Notes under the pieces: model-generated
What the model saw: only the letters and a program-made list of their open reading frames with translations
Told to the model about the DNA's origin: nothing
Databases searched by the model: none
Shown here: in pieces, positions 32,193 to 43,932 of the stretch
How positions within the stretch are numbered: the first letter of the stretch is position 1
Layout of the letters: each line of letters begins with the position of its first letter
Translations under genes and position numbers: made by a program
Assembly (NCBI GenBank): GCA_003116875.1
Contig: BCKT01000008.1
Location: 642,322-706,321, forward strand
Origin: Takashimella koratensis
Lineage: Eukaryota; Basidiomycota; Tremellomycetes; Trichosporonales; Tetragoniomycetaceae
Direction: 5' to 3'
Length of the DNA: 64,000 bases

Positions 32193-34992
32193 TCATCTCG
32201 CCGCGAGTGTTGAACGAGATCGAATGGTCGAACCCGCCGCTCCCGCTCCGTCTCCGCTGATGCGCGTCCCCTTGTTCCCAGCCCCGAGTGGCATTCCGTC
32301 CGCGCCCATGGCCTGCGCGGCATGCTGTGCCTGCGCCTGGGCTTGTGCCGTCGCGTTCGCCCTCAGTACATGCTGGTGTAGGTTGAGGTTACTTGACTTG
32401 CTCTTCGGCATTCCTGGTTTCTTGAGCGGCTGAGACGTGCCGCCACCGTTGATGCTTGCGGGCGCGGAGGTGGCCGTTGGTTGGACGTTGATAGAGCCCA
32501 AAGGAGCTCGTTGGTGGTCACGGCTCTGAGAGGAGTTCGAGGGGAGCGGAAGAGGGGCGGTGCTCGTGCGTCGGATGAAAGGGCTAGGGAGGTCCGGGTC
32601 GTCCTGCGCCCACTTGGCGGGTGTCGCTTCGGGGCGGTACACAAAGGTTGGGGCGGGGATCATGGTAGGAGGGATAGAGGGCAATGTGTCTCTGTTCGAG
32701 GAAGGGCCTGACGCCTGGGACGAACCGGTTTCACTCGAGGAGGCACCGTTCGCACTCTTGGACTGCAGCCATGCGGCGGTGGGCGCCGTCGAGCTCCGCC
32801 TGGGCCGAACGATCGGGGAGAGGAGGACCGACGGGGCTGGGCTCGCCATCGATACGTCGTCTGTGTACCTGACATTATCCAACTCGCTGGGGCTACCGAT
32901 CGAGGTTCGCTGCAGCCTCTCTTGCAGTTGTCGAGCCGGCGTCGATTCGCCAAAGCCCATCTGCATAGCTCGCAGTGCCTCGCGCTCTGCATCGAGTCGA
33001 GCTTGGCTCCGGAGGTTACCTAGAGATTTGGCAACGTTGCGGCGGAGAGGAGTGATCGAGCGATGAGAGGGCTGACCCAGACCAAGTGATGGCGGTGATG
33101 CGTTTGAGGCGTACGGAATCTTCGAGGGCGTATCCTCCAAGGTTTGGCGTTGGAACCGGGTTGTGGAAGGCAGCGGCACGGTTCTGGATATTGTCAGCTG
33201 ATTGCTTTTTAGAACAACGTGAGGCCTCAACTTACTTGCGCTCCTCGAGAACAGGCCGGGAGGCAGCAGGGATCTGTGCACCGAAATCAAGTGGTATACC
33301 CGGGATACCCATGAGTTCCCTCTCAGAGGCCCTATCCTTCTCCTCCTTCAATGTATCCCACTGCACCCTCAGACTCTCAGCCGCAGCAGCTACTCTCTTT
33401 TGAGTCTCCTGGATAGACGCCTCTTTCTCCAGAATCGCTGCCTCCCGCCTCATCAAGTCCTGCTCGTACGCCTGCGCCATCGCTTCCCGTTCCGCCTGAG
33501 CCGCCTCGCGTGCCATCAGGTCTCGTTCCCGCTCCTTTAGTGCTGCGCCCCGAACATTGATTTGGTTCTCGTATTGCTGCATCTCCTGTTTCCGTTGAGT
33601 GAAGAGAGATGTTCTGGAAGTCAGCTCAGCTCTTGAGTTCTGACGTACTGGTGCTGCAACATGAACAGTTTCTTGTGCAGTTTCATCTCGTCCATGTTCA
33701 AGAGGTCTCCTGTTGATGGCCGTTTTGTGGCCTGCAGGAGAGGTCAGCCAGAGTGTTCCAAGGAGGAGCGCCTCACGTTCAGGTTGAGCATGGCCCTGAT
33801 AGCGTCTTTCAACGGCTTGGAAATATGACCAGGGAGTTGGGGCAGCTTGCCGGATTTGACCATCATGATGAGCTCGTCTTGAGTCTTGGCGTGGGCGAAA
33901 GGAGATCTGAAGGGATGTTGGTTAGCTTTGCCCTTGATCCGGAACCGAGTTACTCACGTCAGAGCACACATCTCGAAGACGAGACATCCCAAGCTCCAGA
34001 TATCAGACTTGGTATCATAACGGTTCTCCATCAAGATCTCTGGAGGCATGTATAGCGGTGTCTACGAGGGATGTCAGCGTTCCGGATCTAATCTTCGCTG
34101 GCTTTGCACTCACTCCGACATATGTACTGGTGAACGCGTTGTGACCCATGTCCTTGCTGAGGCCAAAGTCACCGAGCTTCACAAACTCGTCCGACAGGAA
34201 AACTAACACCGCGTTAGCAGCTCTTGGGGGTTTACAGAGACCGTTCAAAGCTGAACTCACCGTTTTCTGGTTTCAAGTCTCGGTGAAGAACTTGAGTGCG
34301 GCTCAGCGGACCGTCAGGCGGAGCGGAGCTCAGCCTTCCACCCATTTGGCGTCCCTGTGATTGCCGCTCATTGGGACAGTGGCAATGATGAAGAGCCGAT
34401 GTGATCTGGAGGAAGATGTTCCAGATCTTGTCCTCGTTGATCGGCTGGCTGGTACGCTGAGCCTTGCGGATGAGGGTTCCCAGATCACCCGAAGTGCAAT
34501 ACTGAATAGTGTCAGCTTTCATCCCCGGTATTTGAGCCATGGAAGCTAACCTCCATAACAATGTAGATCCGCTCGTTTTGTGGATCCTTGATCTTTTGGA
34601 TAAGTTGAACGATGTTGCGATGTTTGAGCGACTCGAGGATAGCGCTGGGGAAGGAAGTATAAGTCAGCTGTAATCTTATTCAGGACTTGTCTCAACTCAC
34701 ACTTCAGCAAGAATCTGTTTCCTATCCTTGTCGGTCATCTTGGAGTAGTCCAACTGCTTGAGGGCAAACTCCTGCAAATGACGACGAAGAGGTCTATTAG
34801 CCCAAGTCTACTTTCCTTCTGTAGACAAGCCTAACTCACCTTGCCATCTTCTACCCGCTGCACTCTGCTAATGACACCGAAGCTTCCCTTCCCGATGTTG
34901 TCGACATGCTTGTACTTCTCCAGCTCGCTCACATCGGCGAACCCTGACGACGACGAGGCCGCTGGAGCCGTAGACCGCCGAGGTACAGCCAT
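32193..34992 (-). CDS. NIMA-family (NEK2-like) serine/threonine kinase
   Basis: Mitotic kinase of the NIMA/Fin1/Nek2 family, expected to act in G2/M entry, chromatin condensation and spindle pole function. Ten exons: 34992-34840, 34771-34701, 34644-34551, 34501-34261, 34202-34114, 34061-33958, 33906-33777, 33731-33649, 33613-33236, 33183-32193, giving 777 residues. The kinase domain is at the N-terminus (about 27-330): glycine loop [11 protein letters not shown], catalytic lysine in [23 protein letters not shown], a short insert rich in Ser/Gly/Pro between helices that is common in fungal NIMA, then [29 protein letters not shown] and [13 protein letters not shown] coiled coil ([20 protein letters not shown] onward, about 335-440) follows, as in Nek2. 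The last third is Ser/Pro/Thr-rich and probably disordered. Confidence 0.95.
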
Positions 34993-35574
34993 TGTGAGAT
35001 AGGGTGGTCAAGGGAGAGCGGAAGTTGTGGAAGGAAGTGGGGAAGGGAGTATTGTGAGGTCAGATGTGATGCGGTGTGGATAGAGGAGAGAATCGGAATG
35101 GTGAGAGACGGCAGAGCCGGGGCGAGTTGTCGTTTGGTCCGACGGTCGATGGGCGAAAGGAAGTATGGTAGTTGAGCTAAACGAAGGACATTGGGTCGGA
35201 GTGGCTGGAGGTCGGACAGGCCGGCGAGTGAGAACTGCTCCTTCCAAGCTGTCGGGGTGGTTGAGACTGTGCCGAGAAGAGAGAGAGAGAGTTGTTGGGT
35301 GAGGGATGAGATGGAGGATGGTTGGTTACCGAGTTGAATGTTGAATGTAATGTTCGAGGATGATTCCAGCCTCCAGCCTCCTTTGGCCTAATGGATCATC
35401 CCTTCCCTGCAAAATCAGTCGCGTGTTTGTGTTTGTTTGTCCCGATCACTGATAAATAATAACACGTCATTATTTCCCCCCCAACCGTGCCTGGTTCAAC
35501 CTCTTGCCACTCATCTTTGCTGCATCTAAAATTTCCTTTCTGCCGTCACCACCTCCCACCTACCCACTACCACC
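34993..35574. promoter_or_regulatory. Divergent promoter between NIMA kinase and RRP3
   Basis: A 582-base spacer between two divergent starts. The side facing RRP3 has a C/T-rich leader with CCACC strings directly before the ATG. No further gene is visible. Confidence 0.5.
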
Positions 35575-37246
35575 ATGTCCGACGCCGACGCCGCTTCAGC
35601 TTCGGGCAGCTCGTCTCGCTCGCCCTCGCGTTCCCCGTCACCCGATCAAGAAGCCAACTTTGACGACCCTACCACTTCCTCCACCAACTCGACCACTTTC
35701 GCAGAGCTCGGTGTCATCCCACAGCTATGCGAAGCCTGCAAGTCGATGGGGTTCAAAAAGCCCTCTGATATCCAGGCTGCCTCCATCCCGCCCGCTCTTA
35801 AGGGGTCAGATATCATTGGTCTCGCGCAGACAGGTAGTGGAAAGACTGCAGCGTTCACTTTGCCCATCTTGCAAACGCTGTGGGAGAACCCGCAGCCATT
35901 CTACGCTCTGGTCCTTGCTCCGACTCGGTGAGTTCCCATCTTGAGCTCAGTAAGGCGAGGCCGTTCAATGCGCTGACATGTGCCGTAGTGAGCTTGCATA
36001 TCAAATCTCGCAGCAGGTGACATCGCTTGGATCGACTTTGGGTGTCCGAACAGCGGTCATTGTCGGTGGTATGGACATGATGTCGCAATCGATCGCGCTG
36101 TCCAAGCGACCTCACGTCATTGTCGCCACGCCTGGTCGTCTGATGGATCATTTGGAGAACACCAAGGGCTTCTCGCTGAAGTCGCTCAAGTACCTCGTGA
36201 GTCTGACATTCGATTGCGTTTGCAAAGTTGACTCGAGTAGGTGCTTGACGAGGCGGACCGATTGCTCGACATGGACTTTGGACCTATCATCGACAAGGTG
36301 CTCAAGGTCATTCCGAAGGAGAGAAACACCTTCTTGTTCTCAGCTACCATGACGACCAAAGTTGCCAAGCTGCAGCGTGCCAGTCTGAACAAGCCTGTCC
36401 GCGTCGAGGTTTCCTCCAAGTGAGTCTAGTCTTGGCTGTAATCTCCACGTTGCAATTGCAGCCAATCCTAACCCGCCCAGATACTCGACCGTCTCAACAT
36501 TGCTTCAACACTACCTTCTCCTTCCTTTGAAGCACAAAGACGCACACCTCTTCTACCTCGCCAACGAGCTTTCGTCCAGCTCCATGATTGTCTTCACACG
36601 AACCGTCGTCGACGCACAGCGGTTGTCCATTATGTTCCGGCGACTTGGATTCCCGGCTATCCCGCTGCACGGACAGATGAGCCAGAGCGCGCGGTTGGGA
36701 AGCTTGAACAAGTTCAAGAGCGGAGGGCGGAGTATCCTCGTTGCGACGGACGTTGCCAGTCGTGGTCTTGATATCCCCTTGGTCGACCTTGTCATTGTGA
36801 GTGGCTGCCTTCTTTCTCCCCTCGACACGCAGCCTCGGAACACCAAACTAACGTCCTACTGTCAGAACTACGACATGCCAACCAACTCGAAAGATTACGT
36901 CCACCGTGTCGGCCGAACAGCGCGTGCTGGCCGATCCGGCAAGTCGATCACCCTTGTGACGCAGTACGATGTTGAGATTCTCCAACGTATCGAGTCGGCC
37001 ATCGGGCAGAAGATGGTGAAGTTTGACGTTGACAAGGAAGGCGTGGCGGTCTTGAGTGAGACGGTGGCGCGAGCGGCACGTGAGGCGGCACTGGAGATGA
37101 GGGAAGCAGGAACAGGTGGGGCAGGTGGGAAGCGAGGGAGGGATAAGGGTCGGAGAGGGTTTGAGGACGATCGGGATAGAGATGATGATGTTGTCCAGGG
37201 TGGGGTGCCGACGAAGAAGAAGTTTAAAAAGGGCGGGAGGAATTAG
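35575..37246 (+). CDS. RRP3: DEAD-box RNA helicase RRP3/DDX47
   Basis: ATP-dependent RNA helicase of the nucleolus, needed for early pre-rRNA cleavage and 18S rRNA production. Five exons: 35575-35927, 35989-36196, 36241-36419, 36481-36796, 36866-37246, giving 478 residues (yeast 501). Helicase motifs in order: Q motif [28 protein letters not shown] (I), PTRELAYQI (Ia), TPGRLMDHL (Ib), [13 protein letters not shown] (II), SATMT (III), SSMIVFTRT (IV), [13 protein letters not shown] (V) and [13 protein letters not shown] (VI). A Ser/Asp-rich N-terminus and a basic Gly/Arg/Lys-rich C-terminus (ending [10 protein letters not shown]) frame the core. The Rrp3 assignment rests on the sequence around the Q motif and [11 protein letters not shown]. 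The 44-nt second intron falls just before the DEAD codons. Confidence 0.94.
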
Positions 37247-37495
37247 ACATGAGCAAGGTGTGTGGGTCCGTGTGGGTTGATGATGTGTGGTTAGGAGGAT
37301 CACTTGTTGTTTCTGTACTCGTACTGCATCGACTTTGGTGACTCTGGGTCTCCATCTGCATTTGAGATGCACCGTCTATTTATTGACCGAAACCGATGAA
37401 ATGCTCGGCAGACCACCTCCACTTTTGCCGCACAGACACCATCCACCACTCTCGTCACTTCACATCATCCCTCTCCACTCACCTACCAACCTACA

Positions 37496-40061
37496 ATGTC
37501 CACCTCCAACCCCTCGTACCTCCTCATCTCCCGGAACCCACGTTCTCTCGCTCGCCCTCAACTCGCACCTACCTCTCCACCTCGGCACTCCCCGGACCCA
37601 CCTCAACACCTGTTCTCCACTCTCACTCACCCGCACCCCGCCGACTCTGATAACCCCTCCGCCGCCGCTGCTGGCCAGCCGTCCCGACACAGGCGAGCAC
37701 GGTCGACGCCTTCTCTCCGCAGCGCACGCGGTCGGCGCGGCGACACAGGCGATGGGAGTGGAGGAGGCAGTGGTGAGGGCAAGGACGGCGAAGAAGGGGA
37801 GGATCACGAAGAAGAAGAAGACGAGGTGGTGGTTCACCCAACGTTCATGAGAGACGCAGCGTTGCCAGGAAGGGTCAAGGTGGTGGTAGGGAAGAACGAG
37901 TTCTGGTGTCATAAAGAGGTCCTATGGTTTGCCAGCCCGTTCTTCCAGGCTCTTCTCCAGGGCAAGTGAGTCGACAGGGCGAAGCTGTATCCATTCCCAT
38001 CTTCCTGGCGTGACTGAAATGTTACCTGCCCTTTGTACTGACCCAGCTATTTAGTTGGGCAGAGACGGCTACCGCCTCTCTCCCTCAGGACCAGGACACC
38101 GAGCAAGGACTCACTGTTAGACCCACCCAACCTGGTCGACCTGAATCCATTCTCGACTCTTCCGCTGTCACAGACACCATGTCGACCGACGACGCCGACG
38201 ACAAGGCCGAGGCGGATGCTGAAGCCGATGAGACCGAGTCTGATCCTGCCCACAGCCAAAAAGCCAGCATCTACCTCGACGCGGATGACGAGCAGCCTGC
38301 GCTTGACGCGCCCGTGCCCCTGGGTATTCAGAGTAGCTTGCTAGATTCCACTTCTACCCGACTTGGCGTCGAGCTCGCGGGTCTGACTGTGGGTAACGAC
38401 GGAGCAGCGGGCAGTTTGACAGGTTCGCAATCGCCGCTCTCGCTTGGAAGAGTGGGGGCCACGCTCGACCAAGTTGCGTCGCCTAGCGAGCCTGATCTGT
38501 CCCACCACCCTCATAGCACAGGCAGTTCCACCCAACCTCACTTGCGCGGCCAAACATCGACCTCTTCTCCTCTCCCCTCCCTCCCGCCAGCTACCGAACC
38601 CATCTCGAGCCCATCCCTCCCGGCCTTCCTCCTGCCGCAGACGTCCGTCCCTCTCCCGCCCGCTGTGACCCCACACAGCGCCGGCCGGCGATCAGGACGA
38701 GGATCGAGCGTGTCCGTGTTTGAGAGAAAGAGACCGGCGCCCTCGGTGCTCCGGAGACAGAGAGACGAGAGAGACGGAGCGGTCGACGCAGTCGTAGAGT
38801 TGCACGAAGAGAGTCCCGGCGCATTCCAGGTGAGTTAAGGGAGATATGATGGGCGCAGGGCCCAGAGGATTGGGCGGGATATCAAGAGGTGGAGCTGATA
38901 TTGCTGTTTAGGATTTCTTGTTCTGGGCGTATCCACACCTTGAGTGCAAAGTCACCTGGACCAACGTCGAGGGGGTGAGTACTCAGTACTCAGATCACAA
39001 CTGTTACACCATCTCCTCCCATCATTTCGAGCTAACGCCAACCATCTTTTTACATCGACTAACGTGCATTTTTCCAGCTCCTCGCATTATCATCTAAACT
39101 CATCGTCCCCGCTCTTCAGAAGCTCTGCGAACACTTCCTCATGACCCATGCGTCGGGCAGACCGGTGGTGGCGCTTTCGTTGGCGGAGGAACACGATAAT
39201 GCCGAGCTGTATCGTGAAGCGAGCCGTTTTGTGCTTGACCAAGGTGAGTGGAGGTCTGTGTGGGTTTGGTTTTGTTGCGGTGGTTAAGGAGGGCTGATGG
39301 TTGCAGCGACTTGGGATAAGGATGAAATGGATAGCTTGAGCGGCCAGACTCGACTCAAGCTCGCTATGAGGTGGGTGTTTGCTCTTTCAACAAGGCTTGA
39401 GCTGCTTTGCGTAAATGTCCATTCTTGACAACGCTGACGATTTTCACTATCCTGGCTCACAGGCGGACGTGGTTCCTCGAGCGTCTGCTCAAGCTCGGAA
39501 GCATCGACGTCAAGAAAGAATATACCTGTGTGAGTACCTTTTATCTGATCACTCCTCCGCCCACATATATCTCTCGAGCTAATCACGAACCTAGCGCATC
39601 GACTGCCCCGAGCCCACTCGATGCCAGATCCAACTTGACGAAAAGTGGCGACAAGCTCATTCGGCCGTATGTCGCTACGGACCTCCCCAGCCCTCGGTAG
39701 CATTCAGGTGTTTGCGCCAACTTGAAACGTTTCCAACCAATCCAAGTTTGGTGATGCCGCATCCCTTGTGCCAGATCGCGGCCAAAAGCTGGGTGATGAC
39801 GTGTGAGTATGGAGGGAGGTGCTTAGCGGGGAAGAGGAGAACAGAGAGATAGCGACAAGAAACTTTGGGGGGGTGCGTAAGCTGATCGTGTTTTTTTTTT
39901 TTTAGTATTCGATCGCATGTTTCAACCAAAGATGCTCATTGGCACACCTGGGACAGAGAAAGTAAGTCCAGGAATGGTTTGAAGACATCGGGAGAAGAAA
40001 CAAAAGTGAATGTCAAGCTAACCACCGATTGCAGTATTGGTTGTACATTACGATGGACTAG
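37496..40061 (+). CDS. BTB/POZ-domain protein with long insert in the domain
   Basis: Predicted 631-residue protein; BTB domains mediate dimerisation and often recruit cullin-3 ligases, but the role here is unknown. Nine exons: 37496-37965, 38055-38829, 38912-38974, 39078-39243, 39307-39370, 39463-39529, 39595-39802, 39906-39961, 40035-40061. The first BTB half is at about 122-160 (GRVKVVVGKNEFWCHKEVLW, FASPFFQALLQGNW). About 240 residues of acidic and then Ser/Pro-rich sequence follow (exon 2). The second half resumes near 412 with FQDFLFWAYPHLECKVTWTN and LLALSSKLIVPALQKLCEHF. A BACK-like helical part and a C-terminal section with RTWFLERLLKLG, IDCPEPTRCQ and a DRMFQPKM stretch complete the protein. 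The acceptor of intron 1 at 38054 was chosen because the nearer one at 38046 leads to an early stop. Confidence 0.82.
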
Positions 40062-40254
40062 CGTTGAACGACTGATCACGAACGAACGACTTTTTCCTCA
40101 CGACGATTTCACGGCTTCTTCATCTTTGAGCCATATGACTCTATTCGACGACATTCATGTACATCTCATCATTGCTAGATCGCTACCACTCAGGCAGGTC
40201 CTATGCGATGCATCGCTTTCCACATCTTCACCTCGACTACACGCTTCTCCAGAT
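40062..40254. terminator. Short convergent 3' region of BTB gene and NUP84
   Basis: Only 193 bases separate the two stop codons, so the 3' UTRs probably overlap. No separate terminator structure is seen. Confidence 0.4.
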
Positions 40255-43200
40255 CTACGCCTTGGCCTTGAACGGATCTTCACTCCCAGCTTCGAGGACA
40301 GCCATACTTGTCTCCCTCATTTTATCGAGGTACGCAACGAGTCGGTACGGTGTCCCTTCCCGACCGAAGAATTCTTCGTATACGTGGTTCTCTTCGGCTG
40401 CGACGATCTTGGTAAGGTCCAGGGCACGCTGCAGCAGCCTGGCGTGGTGGTTAGTCAACATAGGGAGAAGTCGAAAACGGAGATGTGGACATTGACGTGC
40501 ACGTACTTGGGGAAGTAGGTGCGGCTCTCCATCAACCGATTGTGCAAACGAAGGACGAGCTCGGGAACGAAGATCTGCCTAATCCTTTGCAACTCTTTCC
40601 TTCTTTGGGAACCTGTACCAGATTCAGCTCGTCAGCCAGATTTTCTCACCTCCACCACATCCCGGGGACCTCATAAAACAACGAGTACTCACCGCCAGTC
40701 ACCGCGGTAGAGACTTCAAATCTCAACCAATTCGAAGTCAAGATGTTCACCGTCTCATTATACGTCTGGTCCACCACAGTCTGACCACCGTCTGGTCAGC
40801 TCGTGCTTCCATCGAGATGAGATTAACCCACCTCTAGTCGTTTCTTCCAATTGTGCTGGTCGACTTTACTCGCGCTATCGATTCTATCAGCCCCACCTTT
40901 TATTCCTCCCAACCCAAGTGCGTGACCATCCTGCAGCCCCACTTACGTCGCCTTTGGTGCCCGGCTGAGAACCTCATCAACGAGCTCGTGGCATGCGTAT
41001 ACCGTGAACAGGCGTCGAAGCTGGTCATGTTCTTCGGACTGATAGTCGTCTTCCACATCGTCCTCTTCATCACTTGTTTGTGCAATCTCCGCCGGAAGAG
41101 TCTTCAACAGCCCCTGCGCGGCATCCACTTGTCCGAGGGCTGTACAATGGCACATTCATGTCAGCGTCCTCCGTGTGTGCTTGACGTCACCCCATGGCTG
41201 CGTCTCGTGGATATGGCACACTTACCGAGGAAGTACCGCGTGACGGCATTGGACTTGATCAGCGCTTCGTCCATCGTTTCCGGGACCATAGTGAGCCACT
41301 CTATGGATCGGATGAGGTAAACGTCTCTCTCGCTCAAACCGGTCGCGAAGGACGTGATATCTGGCTGACCAGGGACCAGAGAGGGGATGGTCTGCGTATC
41401 ACAGATCAGCGGCTAGAAGTATAATAGTTTGGGGTAGACAGTTGGACAACAATGACTTACCGCAAAGGCCTCTTCGAGGATCAATCGGACCGTCTCTTTA
41501 GCAATCACCGCGACGTCAAGGTTGTGCTGCTTGGCGCGAAGCAGGGCTTCCTGTTTCGCTTCTCGAGTAGCGTTCGAGTCCATGGCTGCGTGTCATCTCA
41601 GTTAGCATTCGGGACAACCGCCGTTCGTCTTTTCTCTCGATCTGTCTGAAGAAACACTTACATCTAAGGAACCTGGCGTAACTCTCCTCTCCTGATCCTT
41701 CGCGGAGACAAGCTGCATACATCGCCACAAGCGAGTCATTCCCCTCTTGTTCGAGGATACGGAGGTATGCCTCGATGATCGCGTTAGCAGCGGCGTCGGG
41801 GACACCTTGACCGACGGTACGCAGCACAAGGACGAGATGGGTGAAGAACCGCAACAAGGGGCCAATGAGTCTAAAGTCGGGTGTCAGTGCGTCTACATTG
41901 ATCGAAGAAAGAAGACGGGAGTCAAAGCGGGATGCGGAGATGGCCGACTCACGTTGGTTCCACAGAGTTCTCGAGACCGCCCAACCGATTTGCAAACGTC
42001 TCAAGCAACGTGTCCGTCTGTCCAAGCAGGATCATCTTCTGCGCCACGTAGTATGGGTCCTGAGAGGCGCGCCTGTTCCCAAAACATCTCATCAGTTTCC
42101 TCCCTCATTCATGGCGATATCACTCCACTCCTTGTGTACTCACACGACCGCGTCCTTTGACGACGCTGCGATGCTCGCAAAAATCTCATCGAGCCCTCCC
42201 CTACCCAGCTCGACACCCGCTTCGTTGTCTCGCCCCACCAACCGATCCTCAATCTCCCAGAACCCGCCAAGCTCATGCCACCGCTGCTCGATACGGACCT
42301 CGATTCGGTGCTGCACGTGCGCCCAGAGGTTGTCTTCCCATGTGTCGCAGGCAGGGAGGAGGGTGGGGAGGTCGGAGATCAAAGCGGCGTAGAGGTGTCG
42401 CTCAGGCGCGGATAGTGTCGGCTGGCAATCGAGTCAGTTTGAGTTGCCTTGCGCCCGACGGCGAGTAAGCTCACGTTTTTCGCGATTGCCCGGCAGCTCT
42501 TCTTCCACAACCCTCTTGTTCGGTTACCTTCCAAAGCCCCGAGCGCCATCCCTTCTTCAGCTGAAGGACCTTTGTCAGCTTGTCGATCAAAAAAAGCGTC
42601 GCAGCTGATTTCATTCCCCACTCACTGAGTCCGCTCATAGACCACCTCCGACCACCCATCAACGACGCAGCGCGCCACGGCTCTCCTCCTTCCTCGCACA
42701 CTTTCAACGCCTGATCCATCTCCCCGTGCCTAATGAGGTCCCACAACGTCTCCAGCAAGGGACCATGGTACGTCTGATCTTCACCCGCCAGGCCAGCTCC
42801 GTGTGGGTCGCGCAGGGTAAAATCGGGATCGATCGAGCTCGGCACCGATGCGGAAGCTGTGGCCCCCGCGGTGGAATTGAGGCGAGCGGCTTTGATGCGT
42901 CGGACAGTGGATGGGAGATAGCCATGTCGAGCTTCCAAAGGCGGTGGGGAAGAGAACAGCGCCCGGCTCTGAAGGTGCTCAACGAGTGTCTGCGGATGAG
43001 GGAACACAGGGCACCATCGTTAGATCGTGATTGTAGTTCTGGTGAACCCAAGTATCACTTACCGCCCACAAGCTGAGCTCAGGATCCTCGTTCACGATAA
43101 GCTGTGTCAATTCCTCTGGTGTAGTGTACGGGTTATCCCGAAGTTGCTGGGCGGCCGACGGGGCGGTGAATGAGGGATCTGCTCGGTGTTGCAAGTTGCT

Positions 43201-43687
43201 GTAAAGAGAGGTCAGCCACGTATCTCTATCCCATATTTATGACTAGTATGAGATCGAGTCATCCACTCACTCAAATATGGATCGAAGGAGAAGCCACGTT
43301 CGATGCTCAAGGAGTAAAGCGTCTTGTTGCTCCTTGGTCAAGTCGTGGTCGCTCGAGCCGGAGGACGACGCTCTCAACCTTTTTACCCAGTTCGCAAACC
43401 GTCAGCTCTTTGCCCCAATCTTTGCTTCTCTGTACCCTCCCAACAACCACATCCCTTCACATCTCTCATACTCCATCCTCCTTCGTGGTTTCCACTCACG
43501 CTTCCTCCAGGCTCCCAGCAAGGGCCGCAATCATGCCCGCCTCTTCATCCAGCACGGCATCTACCCGAATCGGCGCGTCAAGCTGCGCAGACGAAGGGCC
43601 AGCCTCGGCATATTGCTCATGGTAGGATGAGAGGATCTTTGCGAACGCGGTATAAGGCGAGGGCTGTTTAGCCGTCGTCGAGACCAT
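40255..43687 (-). CDS. NUP84: Nucleoporin NUP84/NUP107 of the Y complex
   Basis: Structural alpha-solenoid nucleoporin of the Nup84/Nup107-160 Y complex in the nuclear pore scaffold. Fifteen exons: 43687-43500, 43378-43271, 43198-43063, 42989-42626, 42560-42475, 42421-42144, 42072-41953, 41870-41662, 41585-41461, 41391-41226, 41139-40947, 40868-40832, 40780-40693, 40612-40507, 40438-40255, giving 795 residues (yeast Nup84 726). Typical family stretches: LLETLWDLIRHGEMDQALKV followed by GEPWRAASLMGG, NRTRGLWKKSCRAIA, LYAALISDLPTLLPACDTWE, and near the C-terminus VPELVLRLHNRLMESRTYFP. All alpha-helical and without membrane spans. Exon 12 (37 nt) uses a GAG acceptor and is the least certain join, chosen because it alone keeps the frame through HNWKKRLE. 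Confidence 0.93.
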
Positions 43688-43932
43688 GGCGGGAGGAGGT
43701 GTGTTGTTGGTGTGCAGTAGCGAGGTGAGGAACAAGGTGAAGCAGACCAAAATCCCAAAGTGCAGGCGGGAAGTAAATTGTATGGTCCCCCCGGTTAAGC
43801 AAGCGCTGAGTGGAGGTGAGTGTACGCGACGCGCTCTATATTGACTTTTGAAATCAACCTCGTCTCTTGATTTCGGATCATCCTCCACACCCTCCAGCCT
43901 ATCCATAGCGGCCATACAGCAAGTTTGCAAAC
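43688..43932. promoter_or_regulatory. Divergent NUP84/CDC9 promoter with two ACGCG cores
   Basis: A 245-base spacer shared by two divergent genes. At 43824-43833 there are two directly adjacent ACGCG cores (ACGCGACGCG), which match the core of MluI cell-cycle boxes bound by MBF-type factors; CDC9 is a classic G1/S-regulated target in yeasts. A TATA-like TCTATATTG lies just downstream at 43836-43844, about 90 bases before the CDC9 start. Regulation by MBF here is inference. Confidence 0.55.
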
